Source of the DNA: Clytia hemisphaerica
Lineage: Eukaryota > Cnidaria > Hydrozoa > Leptothecata > Clytiidae
Length of the DNA stretch: 64,000 nucleotides
Assembly (NCBI GenBank): GCA_902728285.1
Contig: CACVBU010000412.1
Coordinates: 248,001-312,000 of the forward strand
Direction of reading: 5' to 3'
The notes under the pieces were generated by a model. That model did no database searches. It was not told the origin of the DNA and saw nothing but the letters and a program-made list of their open reading frames with translations. Positions 49,801-60,651 of this stretch are shown here, in pieces. Position numbers and translations under genes: made by a program. Numbering within the stretch: position 1 is the first letter of the stretch; the number at the start of each line of letters is the position of its first letter.

Positions 49801-50875
49801 GCAAGAGGTTATACTACAGAACGAAAGGGAAAAATACCCTAAAATTTCATCCCCATTTTGATTTGAACAAGAGTACACTATGTTTTTTTTAGAACCCCAG
49901 ACATATTTATTTTAAGCACTTTAAACATTAGAATTTGAAAACCCACCGATAACTAATTTCTCATACTTTTCAAAGTCTTTCTCAAAAGTATGTGAGCACT
50001 TAATTTCGTCTTCATTTTTCAATTTTTCAAAAGTCTTTGATTTTTAGATTATTTTCCAGCAAAATATCTTTCCAACGGTACATGTAACTTTTAAAATAGC
50101 ACGAGTAGGTGCTGAGAAAATGTTAAAAAAGTGTCTTTTGAGACAGACTTTAAGTCGTTTGTATACTATTTATCATTCAATTTCTCATTAAATTTTACTG
50201 GTTCAAAAGCTTTGAGAATCGAAAATCCTTCGAATGAACAAAGGTTCAATGATCAATTCAAAGTTAATGAAGATCATCTACGGACTTTTCTCTAGACTCC
50301 TTGTATTTATACCTTAACCAAGCAGTTATCGCCATGTTACACCCAGGTCCTTGAAAGAGCCCCTCTGCGTAATAAATCAATTGTCCCATATCTCCGTATG
50401 ATCGACTCAAATGCACTTTATCACTCACAGTTTTATCCGTCAGGCGTGATGCTAACAATACAGCCCATTTTTCAGCTTCGTAGGTTAGTGACCATGATAA
50501 AACAGACATATCACATTTGATAATCTCGCGAAGTACGTTCATTGCGTGTTGGCACTCACCAACATCACGCCACGCTTGAATATTCGAATCAAGCATCGCT
50601 TTTTTCATTGCGCTTTTTTCATCGAAATCTTTAGGAAAATATTGTTCGTGAGGGTTTAAAACTTTATGACGATTTGTAACGCCACTGTCAATGGCGTCAT
50701 TCTCGTTCTTAAAGCTGTCATCTTTGTTGCTAAGTAACAGACTATCGTCAAGGGACCAGCGAACATCTTTGACTTCATTTAAACGATCAATATCTTCAAT
50801 TTTGGTGTCTTTAAATTGGTGGAGGGTTTGGTTCGAAATGACAAATAGCGAAAAATAAAACAATCGAGTAAACAT
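46884..50875 (-). CDS. Secreted CAP - ShK - TSP1 - ShK protein, paralogue A
   Basis: Four exons: 50875-50313, 49778-49705, 48525-48376 and 47410-46884, in phase, 437 aa. Residues 1-17 form a signal peptide. A CAP/SCP-like domain spans about 85-255 (LSWSLTYEAEKWAVLLA, GQLIYYAEG, AITAWL, GHFKQLLW, FGAGISYN). ShK 1 (about 293-329), TSP1 (GGWSTWTQ, about 340-390) and ShK 2 (about 401 to the C-terminus, ending CQVC) follow. Of the usual CAP metal-site residues, the His in GHFKQLLW is kept, but the Glu of the GEN motif is replaced (MGQLI). ShK plus CAP is the CRISP-like combination, and some cnidarian relatives are venom-associated. Whether this protein is toxic, structural or immune cannot be told. 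Exon 2 (74 nt) was inferred from phase and splice sites and is the least certain part. It is a tandem paralogue of the gene at 51333-55026. Confidence 0.82.
47411..48375 (-). other. Intron 3 of CAP/ShK paralogue A
   Basis: A 965-bp GT-AG intron. It contains GTTGGGACCCCAGCCCCACTG and related CCCCAGTGGGG pieces near 47895-48150 that suggest an old MITE. No exon is seen. Confidence 0.5.
48552..49434. mobile_element. Foldback element filling intron 2 of paralogue A
   Basis: The ends CCTTAAGGTATGTGTTCACC and GGTGTACACATACCTTAA are inverted. An inner palindrome pairs 48755-48870 with 48945-49060 (GTTAAAGTCACCCATAGC / GCTATGGGTGACTTTAAC; AAAAAAATGTCTTAGGATTT / AAATCCTAAGACATTTTTTT). The 880 bp make up most of the 1,179-bp intron. 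Confidence 0.82.
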
Positions 50876-51332
50876 TATTCGTAATCTTCTTACGCTATTA
50901 AAGAAAATCGTAAACTCAAAATCGTCAAAAACAATATATCCAGAGACGAGGAAGATGAGTGTTGTCTTTTCTTCATATTCTTTTTGAAAGTGGTTTATTT
51001 TTCAAACATTTTTGAACAATGAAGAAAGTGTCATAAATAAATTTACTAACAAAATATTCCAGAAAATTGAGCACAGTCTACACAGCCAATTTCGTTCTTA
51101 TGCTTGAACCACACTAATTTAAAACTATAGTTTATTGGAAAAGATTGTAGGAGAAAAAGTTTAAGAAGGTTTGAAATCTTCCCAGAGTATGTGTTTTCAC
51201 CAGGCATAATAAAAAAGAAGAAAGTTTGAAACTCTCTTCAGGCAAATGAAATGTTACTGATCCCATTGTGACAGTAAATCATAGTTCATTTTTGATTTTT
51301 CTATGGTAGGTTTCGACATTGTCAATTCAACT
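50876..51332. other. Spacer between the two CAP/ShK paralogues
   Basis: This 457-bp stretch must hold the promoter and 5' UTR of paralogue A and the 3' end of paralogue B. No core promoter element or polyadenylation signal is distinguishable with confidence. Confidence 0.4.
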
Positions 51333-54300
51333 TTAACAAACTTGGCAAGTCTTTTGACAATGTGCTTTGGTGAAAGCTCCATATTCTTGATGATGGCAAT
51401 ACATTTTCCGTTTTTCACAATCAGAATCTCTATCAGAACAATCCCTACTTCGTTTTTGCGAAGGACAATCTTGTAACGTACAATCCTTTTTGCGAACTCT
51501 TTCACCAGGACAATCTCGACCACCATATAGTTTTGGTGGTGTGTTACAAAATCGATAATAAACTTTATACCCTCCTTTACAATCGGTTGCACTACACTCT
51601 GAGACTTGAGTCCAGGCTGACCAGCCACCATCAATGGGCACGTCTTCAGTACGAACACAGCCTTTACAACTACGATAACAGTAATGCCTCATATACGATT
51701 TCAGAGCAGGGACGTCACACTGGCCTTCAGCCGCCCATCTGTCACAATGATAGCGCCGTGAGATGCAAGGTATATATCCAAGATTGGTTTCATAATTGAT
51801 AACATCGGTTAACGGATTCCGGAAACCCGGTAGTAGAAATTCCCAGAACGCCACATCTGAAGAAAAATAATTCTTAATTAGAAAAAAATTTAAGAAATTT
51901 AAAGGGACATAAAAGTAGTAAAATGTAAACATTGCGCGAACCACGTGTCATTAAAGAGAACAATTAAAATCACGTGTCCAAAACAAACTTGTAAAACAAT
52001 TGAACAATCAAAATTAGCCCTATCTGGTTTGATTTTTTATTTTGACATGTGACATTTGTTTTGATTTTGTATCCGCTGCATACAGTTTGTTTACAAATTT
52101 CGCAAGTACTGTTATGTCCCTTAAAAAAAAACAATATTCTTTTTTTAAGCAAGATTGATAAAAAAGACATTCTTAGAGTCGGTCCCAAATCTGAAGAAAA
52201 AAAAGAATTTGCGAAACATCATAGAAAACGTTTAAAATGTATATGAGCATCATGTCCATCAAAATTCTGTACGTTTAGATATGCCAAAATCTAATACTCA
52301 CGATTGATTACTTATCTTAAGATTAAGTATCTACTATATGGGAGTGGAGAATATTTCAAAAATTCAAAAATAAATTTCGCACCCCCACCCCTAACCTGAA
52401 ATTATTTTTCGAACCTCCCCCCTCTAAAGGGTTAAAAAAATTTCACAACACACCCCCCCCCCCCACTTGCTAATTTTTTTCCCCTGCACTCGAATTGACT
52501 GATTAATAAGGTGAGGGTTATACTTATCGTACTTACTTATACCTACTTTTGGATAAGGGCGACTTGTCACATACAAATCGGGTTTAACTACAGTAAATTT
52601 CCAGATTGTGAATGATCCTATAAGCCTCAATATCAAAATGTTGTGCACTCATGTGGGGAGGACTACATTATTATATAGAAGGCAGCAAGAGGCTTGATTT
52701 CAAACGTGCAAGGGCAAAGAATTTCTCCGACAGGAGAAAATTTCGATTTTGAACTCCTGATTTCCTTCAAAGATACATGTTTTTTTTTTATAAGCATAAC
52801 GCTTATAAGCATATGAAGGCTCAAATTTGCAGAATTCCTAAGCATAACATGAGCATATATGTAAGCCTAAAATATTTTTCAAGTGGTCATTTTTATCTGG
52901 TTTGGTAGAGGTCAAGTAAAAAATAAGACATTCCACGGCTAGCTACATTCCACTGCTCCCAAAGTTCATGCAAAATCTGAAAATTTTTTTTACAAAATTT
53001 CTGAAATTTCATTAAAAAACTTGGCTCGGGGTGAATCATAAGCATAATTCTTAAGCATATAATAAGCATAAACTATGCCTGGATGCTTTCAGAACTTAAG
53101 CATACACGAGCCTGACCAAGGGGCATACACTTGCTTATAAAAAAAAGCTTATTTTCGGACTGATTCTGCCAAGAAATGAGGCTTTCAATGTCTGAATCAT
53201 ATGAAATTTGAAAGTAAAGTTTTTCATTTCGTATACAATATCTTAATTAATATCACAGGAGTGATATTTCGAGTTCCGTTTAAAGGTTTGCGCCGACAAG
53301 AGAAAAATTTCAATTTTCAACCACTTTGTTCGCTAAAAGCATCGTATTTTCAGCTCTTCTTAAAAAGGCTGGACTATGCTGACATATGAAATTGGGAGAG
53401 GAGGGATCCCTTAACAAACATTATCTGTTAGTCCACTGAACCAATTTTTACACAATGTTAAGGAACTGAAATGGTGAGGCTATCACAATGATATTTCAAT
53501 GATAAAAATCTTTTAAATCTTCAAATGTGAAACCATGAAATTTGACCTCATGAGTTATCTCTTGAGTTGCCCAAAAATCTTTCGCACCCCCTCTTTTCCA
53601 TTGAAAATATTTTGTAACCCCTCCCCCTAAACCCTCAAAAAAATTCGAACCCCCCTGAAATCCTCCACCCCTCCCCTAGTAGATGCTTTCTGACCACTCC
53701 CTTATCATATGCAAAGTGATGGCATAATTTTATAACTTTTTTAAACTTTGCACAAGATAAATAATGGCATTTTACCGAGTCTCACAATACGACCTTCGGG
53801 CATTTTGAAATTCAAAACTGACTCTCCTTCAATGAATTTCGTGTTGAAGAACATGACTACATATCCAGCTTTTTTCTTCTCGTTATATGATAAGCCAACG
53901 CCAAAATAATGTGAATGTTCCCACACGAGTTGCTCATAATCTCCCGCTATCGCTTTTGTATTCTTGATCACTGTTTGATTGACAAGTTCCAATTTGAGAT
54001 ACCTTTTATATAAAAGAAAAAGAAAATTTTAAGTGAAATTCATTTAACTAGACGTTTTTAATTTTGATGTTTATGGTTTATTGCCTTGCCTATCTTAATG
54101 TCTGTAAACCCACTGTGTTTCAATTTTGAAATACAAACCGATTTAGGAAGATTGATTGGTAAACTAAAAACATCAAAATTAAAAAGGAAGTTCACAGCCT
54201 AAATATCAAGGCAAGTGACATTGAGGACTGCATCACTGGTATCATTGGTCGAATCTCCACAATAAAAATTTCAAGGGATCAAGTTACCAGCCGTGCGAAA

Positions 54301-55026
54301 AATAGAGAGTTGGAATATGTAACATGTAAAGTCAAAAATATAAAAATAATAAGAGGCGAGTTTTTTAGTTCACCGATGCAATAAATTGACCGATACAAGA
54401 AAAAGACTTTGTTCAGGATAATCTTACGCCATACTCAACCATGCTGTAAGAGCCATACTGCAACCCGGTGCTTGATTCAAACCGTCCGCATAATAAATCA
54501 ACTGTCCATAAGTTCCACCATAACCTTCTGCTTTACTCATGTAAATCTTTTCAGGGTCATTTTCATCTAAATACGATGCTAAAGCTATAGCCCATCGCTC
54601 AGCTTTCATTGAAATATCAATTTTATGTACAATCATGTTTTTCCGGATGTGTTTCCGAACCATATCAAGAGCGTGTTGGCATTCGTTTGTATCCCTCCAA
54701 ACACTAATATTTTTATGATACATTGATTTATCCATGAATTTATTCTCGTCTTCACCTTTCCAATAGTATTCATCCAAGTCCCATACCAAAGTCTTGGACT
54801 TACGAGCGATGACCTCATTTCCATGGTTGCCGACATGGTTACTAGGCGATACAGGGTTATCTCCAACTGACCATCGTACGCCTTTGACTTCTTTTAAATG
54901 ATCAATATCGCTCTTGTAGACAAAGTTTTCCCCATTTTCACTTTTTTCGGTCACGTGAAAATCTTCTGTTGACATCTGTTGGGAAAGTAGGAACACGAAG
55001 AGGTATTGGCAAATTGTGAATGTCAT
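51333..55026 (-). CDS. Secreted CAP - ShK - TSP1 - ShK protein, paralogue B
   Basis: Three exons: 55026-54428, 54002-53776 and 51856-51333, in phase, 449 aa. A signal peptide occupies about 1-20. A CAP-like domain covers about 95-268 (MKAERWAIALASYL, YGQLIYYADG, ALTAWL, GDYEQLVW, FGVGLSYN). ShK 1, TSP1 (GGWSAWTQ) and ShK 2 (ends CQVC) share the last exon. The usual CAP His before the Q-x-V-W motif is Asp here and the GEN Glu is Gln, so the classic metal site is lost. The last exon aligns with that of paralogue A throughout. Exon 2 (227 nt) equals exons 2+3 of paralogue A (74+150 nt). The ATG is the first in frame and gives a good signal peptide. Toxin, adhesion or defence roles are all possible. 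Confidence 0.88.
51857..53775 (-). other. Intron 2 of CAP/ShK paralogue B
   Basis: 1.9 kb with no exon seen. Two CCCC-rich tracts (52380-52470 and 53585-53690) lie in it, with GGGAGTGG at 52340 and its complement CCACTCCC at 53694, suggesting a decayed inverted-repeat element about 1.35 kb long. Repeated ATAAGCATAA motifs occur at 52790-53105. Confidence 0.5.
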
Positions 55027-55137
55027 TTCTCTCCTTGAAGATTATTGGTTCCGTTGTGGTCCATGTGAATCGAAACTTTATATGTTGTGGAGTTTTCCAT
55101 AGACTAAAACTAAAAAGACGAAAAATGTAATATCATA

Positions 55138-55291
55138 TACAGTAGTCTCTTTAACTCGAATTTCTATTCCTCTAACTTTTCCTTAACTCGAATAACCTTT
55201 CTCGTCCTTTCAGTTAAAACAATACGTCATAAACCTTACTCCATAACTCGTGTTCCCCGTGCTTGTTCGAGTTATGGAGACTTTAACTGTA
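55138..55291. mobile_element. pogo/Tigger-like MITE upstream of paralogue B
   Basis: It starts TACAGTAGTCTCTTTAACTCG and ends CGAGTTATGGAGACTTTAACTGTA, TA-flanked, with several TAACTCGA motifs. It belongs with the copies at 9350 and 10203. It lies 112 bp upstream of the ATG of paralogue B, within its likely promoter. Confidence 0.82.
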
Positions 55292-57108
55292 CCTAATATT
55301 ATTTATTACTCGAGGACAGCCCTAACGAAAGTGGAATAAAAACGGAGCTACAGTTTCTCATAATCATAACGAGGGTGAGTTTCACAGAATTTGATAAGAT
55401 ACAGTCATTTTGTACTTGAAAAAACTACTTCCGTTGTTAGACTTGAATTTAAACTTTGAGGCAGAAATGTAATTTTAGCTCTAAATATTCATTCAAAAGT
55501 CCAAAACTCTCAAATTGATCATTTCTCATGTTTGTATAAAAAAGACAGGTCTAAAAAGTAAGAATACGTTAAGAATATTTCACCCTAAATTTTGGCAATT
55601 TCGTAAGAATACTTGACCCTCATCCTAAGTACACTATTCTTATAAAAAAAAGCGTGTATCAGTGTAATAGTCATTGGAAACACCTTCCGAATCTGGACTT
55701 TTAAAAACAATCAAACAATTCCATTACAATATTAAAATGTTAAACCTCCTGCAGCGTAAACCATATGAACCAGAGCTTTGAAAACATCCTCTTTGAACAT
55801 CATGTCGAAGATGAGATAATTGTTTTCATTTCCGTTTGTTTTGTAAAACAAAAATCAAAATTTACGTTTGAACATAATATTTCCGGTTCAGGAAAAGATC
55901 AAATAAGGCTTGTATCACAAAGGAAGACTCGTAGGTTCTAGGAGAATCAATAGATTCCAGCATGACTTTGATAATCAATCTGATGGCGGAAAAAGGATTG
56001 ATCGGAACGCTATCAACGAATCAGAAAGCAGCTATACTAGATACAGGAAAGTGCATTCTGGGTACCGATTCAAGAAATAGTCGAACGTGCGCAACGCACT
56101 GGGCTCAACTTCAGTACAATCATGGACAAAACATTTGAGACAAAGGGGATTTCCCTACAAAATTTTAAACACCACAAATGATTTTAAAGCGCGTTAAAGT
56201 ACGTTTGGAAAGTAGAGTTTTAACTCTTGAGTTTTAACATAAAACTTAAGACTTACGACCTTAGAACCTTAGGATTTAAAAGCTCAAATTTGCTCCAATA
56301 AGGCTTGGAATGGGAATCCTGGAAAATGTATATATGTTCTATAGAAATATTATGCTCCTGGAAAAATAAAACAGCTATTCTCTAAGAAAGTTAAAATGCT
56401 CCTAGAAAATGAGACCTTTTAAGAAAATTATGAAGCTCCCTAGAAAAAAAATCCGGCATCTGTTTGTGTTTTTCACAAATTAGCTCCTGGATTTTTTGAA
56501 CAGATTGTCCGCTGGAAAATTGTATGTGTTTTTCCTTAAAATGTGCTCCTGGATTTTAAGAACAGATGTCTTTAAGGCGATCCCTGGATTTTACCTAGGT
56601 GTTTTGAGGAAAGTCTCTCCTAGATTTATCCACAAAATTTACTCTCCTAGAAAAAAAGAACAGATATTTCAAAAAAATCTGCCGGCGGCTGCTCTTGGAG
56701 AATATATGAGAATATGAGACTTTGGCCAGGAACAAGTTTGGCCAGGAACAAGCGAGCCAAATTTCAGCGCCAATTCCGACCGTTTTTAGCCTCGTTTTGA
56801 CGAAAAATTCGTCCCCAGGCCCCAAAAGTCAAAATTTTTGAAAAATTAAGCTAATCTTCGGCTTAGCGTTTTTTCCTTCCTGGCATTTAGCTCCAGTCGG
56901 GTTTGAAGCCCCTGCCACTGACAAAATTTCTTCCTACGCTTACCTAACTTCTACGCTCACTTTTCCCACGTGATGCCGTTCCAGCCCGACTGGCATGCCA
57001 GTCTAAGAGATTTATACCTATTAACAGAAGCTCAAAAGAATTTTTTAGATACGGGAAAATAATTCATAAAAAAGTACAAAAAATAAGTACAAAAATCTTG
57101 ATAAAAAT
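55292..57108. repeat. Intergenic DNA with CTCCTGGA/CTCCTAGAAAA repeats
   Basis: From about 56320 to 56700 the motif GCTCCTRGAAAA or GCTCCTGGATTTT recurs about eight times at irregular spacing. GGCCAGGAACAAG occurs twice at 56724-56753. No gene is recognised. The 3' UTR of the UBL gene should lie at the right end. Confidence 0.5.
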
Positions 57109-59256
57109 TTACATGAGTGAGCAGTTTTTATTGACCAAAAAAGTGATTTCTTTTTCTCCAACATCTTTCAATAATGTGTCTCTATTGAACCCGTTCTTCT
57201 CCATAGTCACGTGACCTTCCCCTTCCAATTCTCGTTGAACGTCCTCACAAAGTGTTTCGATAGTGTCATAATCGTAATATCGAATTAGGTGGCTTTTACG
57301 TTGAACTTCTTTACCTTTTCGTTTGATTAGCAGTAAAACTTTCTTGTTAAAGTCGACAGGGAAGACATATTGGAACCCAGTCTCCCAGATCTGTACATGA
57401 TCAGGTTCACCTAGATAGCTACCAGCGACCATCAAAGAAGAGGGGATCCCTGACCTCTGACTGACCATTTCTTTGAGGTCACCAATGGTGTCTGTTTCGC
57501 ACACTTTAAGGTCCATGTGCAAACCGTCAAGAAAAACACAATTGATGAAAAGTTCTATTTCTTTGCCTGGTTTAACAACCATATTGAAAGTGAGTGATTC
57601 TTGATTGTAGCTATGTGAAGTGAGTTGATTCGAGTCTGACAATTCGGCGTTTTGATAGAAAATCATTTGCAAATGAGGAGGCGTCCGTTTGACTTTATAA
57701 ATCTGATTTTTCAAATCTTTGATCGTTCGCGCCGTGATCAAAGAAAGATCGATGGAGAACTGTCCAGTCAGAAAATTAATATTGATGTTTCCCAAGTATT
57801 TGATTGCGTTTTTCTCGCAAAATTCTTTCATATCCTCTCTGATATTAGGTTTAACAGCAAGTGTGACGACGAAATTCTCCTCAATTGAACCGTCACTAAA
57901 CATCAAAGCGAACATATCCTTCACAAAAAATGCATCATCCAGTTTTTCCTGCTTGTGGAAAAGACTTACACAATCTGCCGATAGATTTGGGCAACGTTTA
58001 GAAATAACATCGACAAGTGGTTGTCTTTCGTTGAATTTGGATAAAGAGATATCGAAAAGAATAGCAGCGGTTTCCGGATGTTTCACAACAACGGAGCGCA
58101 TTCGACGAATACCATATAGCTCCAATGTCCATAGCAACCCCTTTGCCCCATCGTCCGCTTGCACGATAAGATTAACTTTGAACGGAGCTAAAACATTGTG
58201 TCCATATTCCCTCAACAGTTTTGCCAGTTCATTGTGAGAGACTCTCCTGTTGTTGATAAATAGATATTGTTTTGTTTGTGGTATTTGTAAAGAATCCTCG
58301 ATGAACTCGTTGACATTCTTTCCCTTTACTCCACGATAAAAGTATTTCCATTCACGTTCATTATCAAAACTGGTTAAATGGACTGTTGGCATTGTTCTTA
58401 TATTATTCTGAAGGTAAAAATAGTTCAACTTCTCATCTTGCGTTGGACAGACGTGCAATTTGACAATTTTAGGCTCGGGTGGATGGTAATACATTTTACC
58501 AGGGAAGTTTTCACTTGAAACCACCTTCCCATTGCATACCAACTCTTGTTCTTGGCAGGGAATTTGATGGATACTTTCAATCCAAGATTTCATGGTAGAT
58601 AAACTGATGTGACGAACGTCTAATAGAGGATACTCAACAGTATTAGTCCCAACGTCAATCTGTGGAATAATTATATAAACACGTGGTAGAATATTCAAAC
58701 CACGCCCTAAACCCATTCCTTCACGGTCTAATTCATAATACTTCTCTATAACACCTAAGGTCAAGTATTCACGATCGAGAAGCAAATCAGCTATTAATTG
58801 GTCTTCATTCAACACGATGCGATCATCCAGCAAAAATACAACATTGTCTAGTCTTGGCTTATGAATCATTTTCTGAAACTCCTGCCTCAGATTTGATATA
58901 GTTTTTTCGCTGTCCCCTCCTGTTACGAATTCACGATCTTCAAGGTCAAGCCATGGAATATCAACTCGACCTGAAGGTTCCTCATTCATTGAAACTCGTT
59001 TTCGTTCATTCCGAATCAATGAAATGTCCGAAGAAAGAACTTTCAAATCAATATCTTCTGTGAACCGATTTTTATAAAGTTCCCCAAAAGAGTTTTCATC
59101 AACAACGATATCTCCATGTTTGAAAGTTTGGTCTTCAAGTTGAATTTTGAATCGCTTTTCGATGCTGTTTTTCAATTTTTGAAGAGAGTCAACATAATAC
59201 CAATAAAAGATTGATGTAACATTATCACCAAAATCCACCACAATGTGATTTCTCAT
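57109..59256 (-). CDS. Tandem ubiquitin-like domain protein, intronless
   Basis: A single 715-codon frame. The protein reads as a chain of about seven or eight divergent ubiquitin-fold repeats of 70-90 residues. Examples are 1-75 (SLQKLKNSIEKRFKIQLEDQ), about 187-270 (TMKSWIESIHQIPCQEQELV then CNGKVVSSE), about 475-550 (TIKDLKNQIYKVKRTPPHLQ then MIFYQNAELSD), about 550-630 (TIGDLKEMVSQRSGIPSSLM) and the C-terminal unit. Each shows the ubiquitin pattern of beta strands, a T-I-x-x-L-K-x-x-I helix, P-x-x-Q-x-L-x-x-x-G and a closing strand. There is no terminal Gly-Gly and no linking Gly-Gly between units, so it is unlikely to be a polyubiquitin precursor. A binding scaffold is more likely. No signal peptide or enzyme domain is seen. 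The next upstream ATG in frame is absent. A TTTTAG|GT sequence lies just before the ATG and could be a splice acceptor for an untranslated leader. Confidence 0.8.
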   Translation of the reverse strand: MRNHIVVDFGDNVTSIFYWYYVDSLQKLKNSIEKRFKIQLEDQTFKHGDIVVDENSFGELYKNRFTEDIDLKVLSSDISLIRNERKRVSMNEEPSGRVDIPWLDLEDREFVTGGDSEKTISNLRQEFQKMIHKPRLDNVVFLLDDRIVLNEDQLIADLLLDREYLTLGVIEKYYELDREGMGLGRGLNILPRVYIIIPQIDVGTNTVEYPLLDVRHISLSTMKSWIESIHQIPCQEQELVCNGKVVSSENFPGKMYYHPPEPKIVKLHVCPTQDEKLNYFYLQNNIRTMPTVHLTSFDNEREWKYFYRGVKGKNVNEFIEDSLQIPQTKQYLFINNRRVSHNELAKLLREYGHNVLAPFKVNLIVQADDGAKGLLWTLELYGIRRMRSVVVKHPETAAILFDISLSKFNERQPLVDVISKRCPNLSADCVSLFHKQEKLDDAFFVKDMFALMFSDGSIEENFVVTLAVKPNIREDMKEFCEKNAIKYLGNININFLTGQFSIDLSLITARTIKDLKNQIYKVKRTPPHLQMIFYQNAELSDSNQLTSHSYNQESLTFNMVVKPGKEIELFINCVFLDGLHMDLKVCETDTIGDLKEMVSQRSGIPSSLMVAGSYLGEPDHVQIWETGFQYVFPVDFNKKVLLLIKRKGKEVQRKSHLIRYYDYDTIETLCEDVQRELEGEGHVTMEKNGFNRDTLLKDVGEKEITFLVNKNCSLM

Positions 59257-59938
59257 GTTTTTTTTTTTTACCTAAAACCAAAATAATGTTCAGTCAGTGT
59301 AGCTGGAACCTCAATATTCCAGGATTAGAAAAAGCTATACCTGTTATCTTTTTTCTTTAAAGAATCAACAAGCCATCAACATCAATAAATTACACACATT
59401 TACTCAGAGAAACTTTTAAAATTATCTGCCATTATGACTTTCTTGAAGCCGTTCTGAAATGAACCAATCGGGTTATGAATCGGAATTCCTATGGGAGTTC
59501 TTTTCCGAAATTTGTAAAATAGCTAAGTCGGCAAAAAAACTTTTCCCAGGGGTTTGAGGGAAAAACAGAAACTGCTGTCATTTGTTTTTTATTTAACCAG
59601 ATATTTAAATTTGGGCTCAAAAATATTTAAATGAATAAGCTAATAGTATTCAACTAGCCGGTACCCGGCGTCGCACGCCGGTTAAGCTGTAGCTGAACGC
59701 AATAAAAGTCCTTTGGATGTAGATGAATTTTTTGTTTAAGTCAAAAGTTATCAGGAAGAGAATCGTTTACTGTACCAGTGTCGTCTGAAACAACTCTGAA
59801 TATGCCGTCCAGTTGAAATGACAATTCTTCAGGAAAAAGTGGGAAAGTCACAAAGAATAGTGCAACTCTTTTTTTTTATCAGATTGAAAAAATAAGACAA
59901 TTCTAAGTTGCTTTTTTAAACCCTTGTCATAACTGGAT
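59257..59938. other. Upstream flank of the UBL gene
   Basis: It should contain the promoter of the minus-strand UBL gene. CCGGTACCCGGCGTCGCACGCCGGTTAAG near 59658-59690 includes a short GC-rich palindrome (CCGGCGTCGCACGCCGG). No coding sequence is seen. Confidence 0.45.
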
Positions 59939-60384
59939 GCGTTTAGACCAGCCTGGCATTTTGTAAATTGTTCGGTTTGTCAAATGCCTAATGATGCCAG
60001 CGTGTTGGCATTTCGTTGGCATTTGAAATGCCATTTTGAGCAAAGGAATCCCCTTTTCTGGCATTTCAAATCAAACAAAGAAACCAAAACAAAGAGAAAA
60101 AATGACGTTTTTTATTCAGTTCTTTCTATAGATTGTAAAATTTGCAACATTTGCCATAGCCTAGCCCTGCGGCAAAAAGTTTCAGTCTTAATGACTGCAG
60201 TTTTTGAAAGATTCCATGCTTTTCATTGTTTGATCTATCAAAATTGAACTTAAGGGAATCACCTTTTCAGTAATGACTCTAAAAATTTCTTAAATGCCAT
60301 GACAGAAAATACAATGGAAAAGCTATTAAAATCGAATCCCTCATGAGCAAATGCCAAACTACAAATGCCAGTTGGTCTAAACGC
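59939..60384. mobile_element. MITE with GCGTTTAGACCA termini
   Basis: The left end GCGTTTAGACCAGCCTGGCA and right end TGCCAGTTGGTCTAAACGC are inverted. The interior is rich in TGGCATTT and AAATGCCA. The 446-bp element has an 87-codon frame that is not a credible gene. Confidence 0.82.
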
Positions 60385-60609
60385 AGCAACTTTTCAAATT
60401 TAAACATGTAAAATGACGTACACACTTTTTGACAGTAACGACGACTTGAATGTTTTTATATGAAGAAAGAGGTTGACTAATTTTCTCTTTTTGCTTTTTA
60501 TCGCCTTTTGAATGCTGTCGTTGTTTGGTTTGACAAACTTTTTGACTGTTATGTTTTGATTTACATTTGAATTATTCTTTTCTATAAAAGGAATTTGTTT
60601 TGAAAAGAA

Positions 60610-60651
60610 TTCGAATGTAATTAATAAATACGATCGTTAATTACATTCGAA
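60610..60651. repeat. Perfect 15-bp inverted repeat (hairpin)
   Basis: TTCGAATGTAATTAA (60610-60624) and TTAATTACATTCGAA (60637-60651) are separated by 12 nt containing CGATCG. Flanking AAAGAAT / AAAGAATTT tracts are direct rather than inverted. It could be a foldback relic. Confidence 0.85.

Noticed and set aside
50264..50312. Extension of paralogue A exon 1 to the in-frame stop after AITAWL
   Set aside because: A donor at 50312 and two downstream exons restore the rest of the CAP domain in phase and match paralogue B, so the stop codon is intronic.
57719..58237. 172-codon plus-strand frame
   Set aside because: It lies antisense within the intact 715-codon UBL gene; a long frame opposite a real gene is a common shadow.
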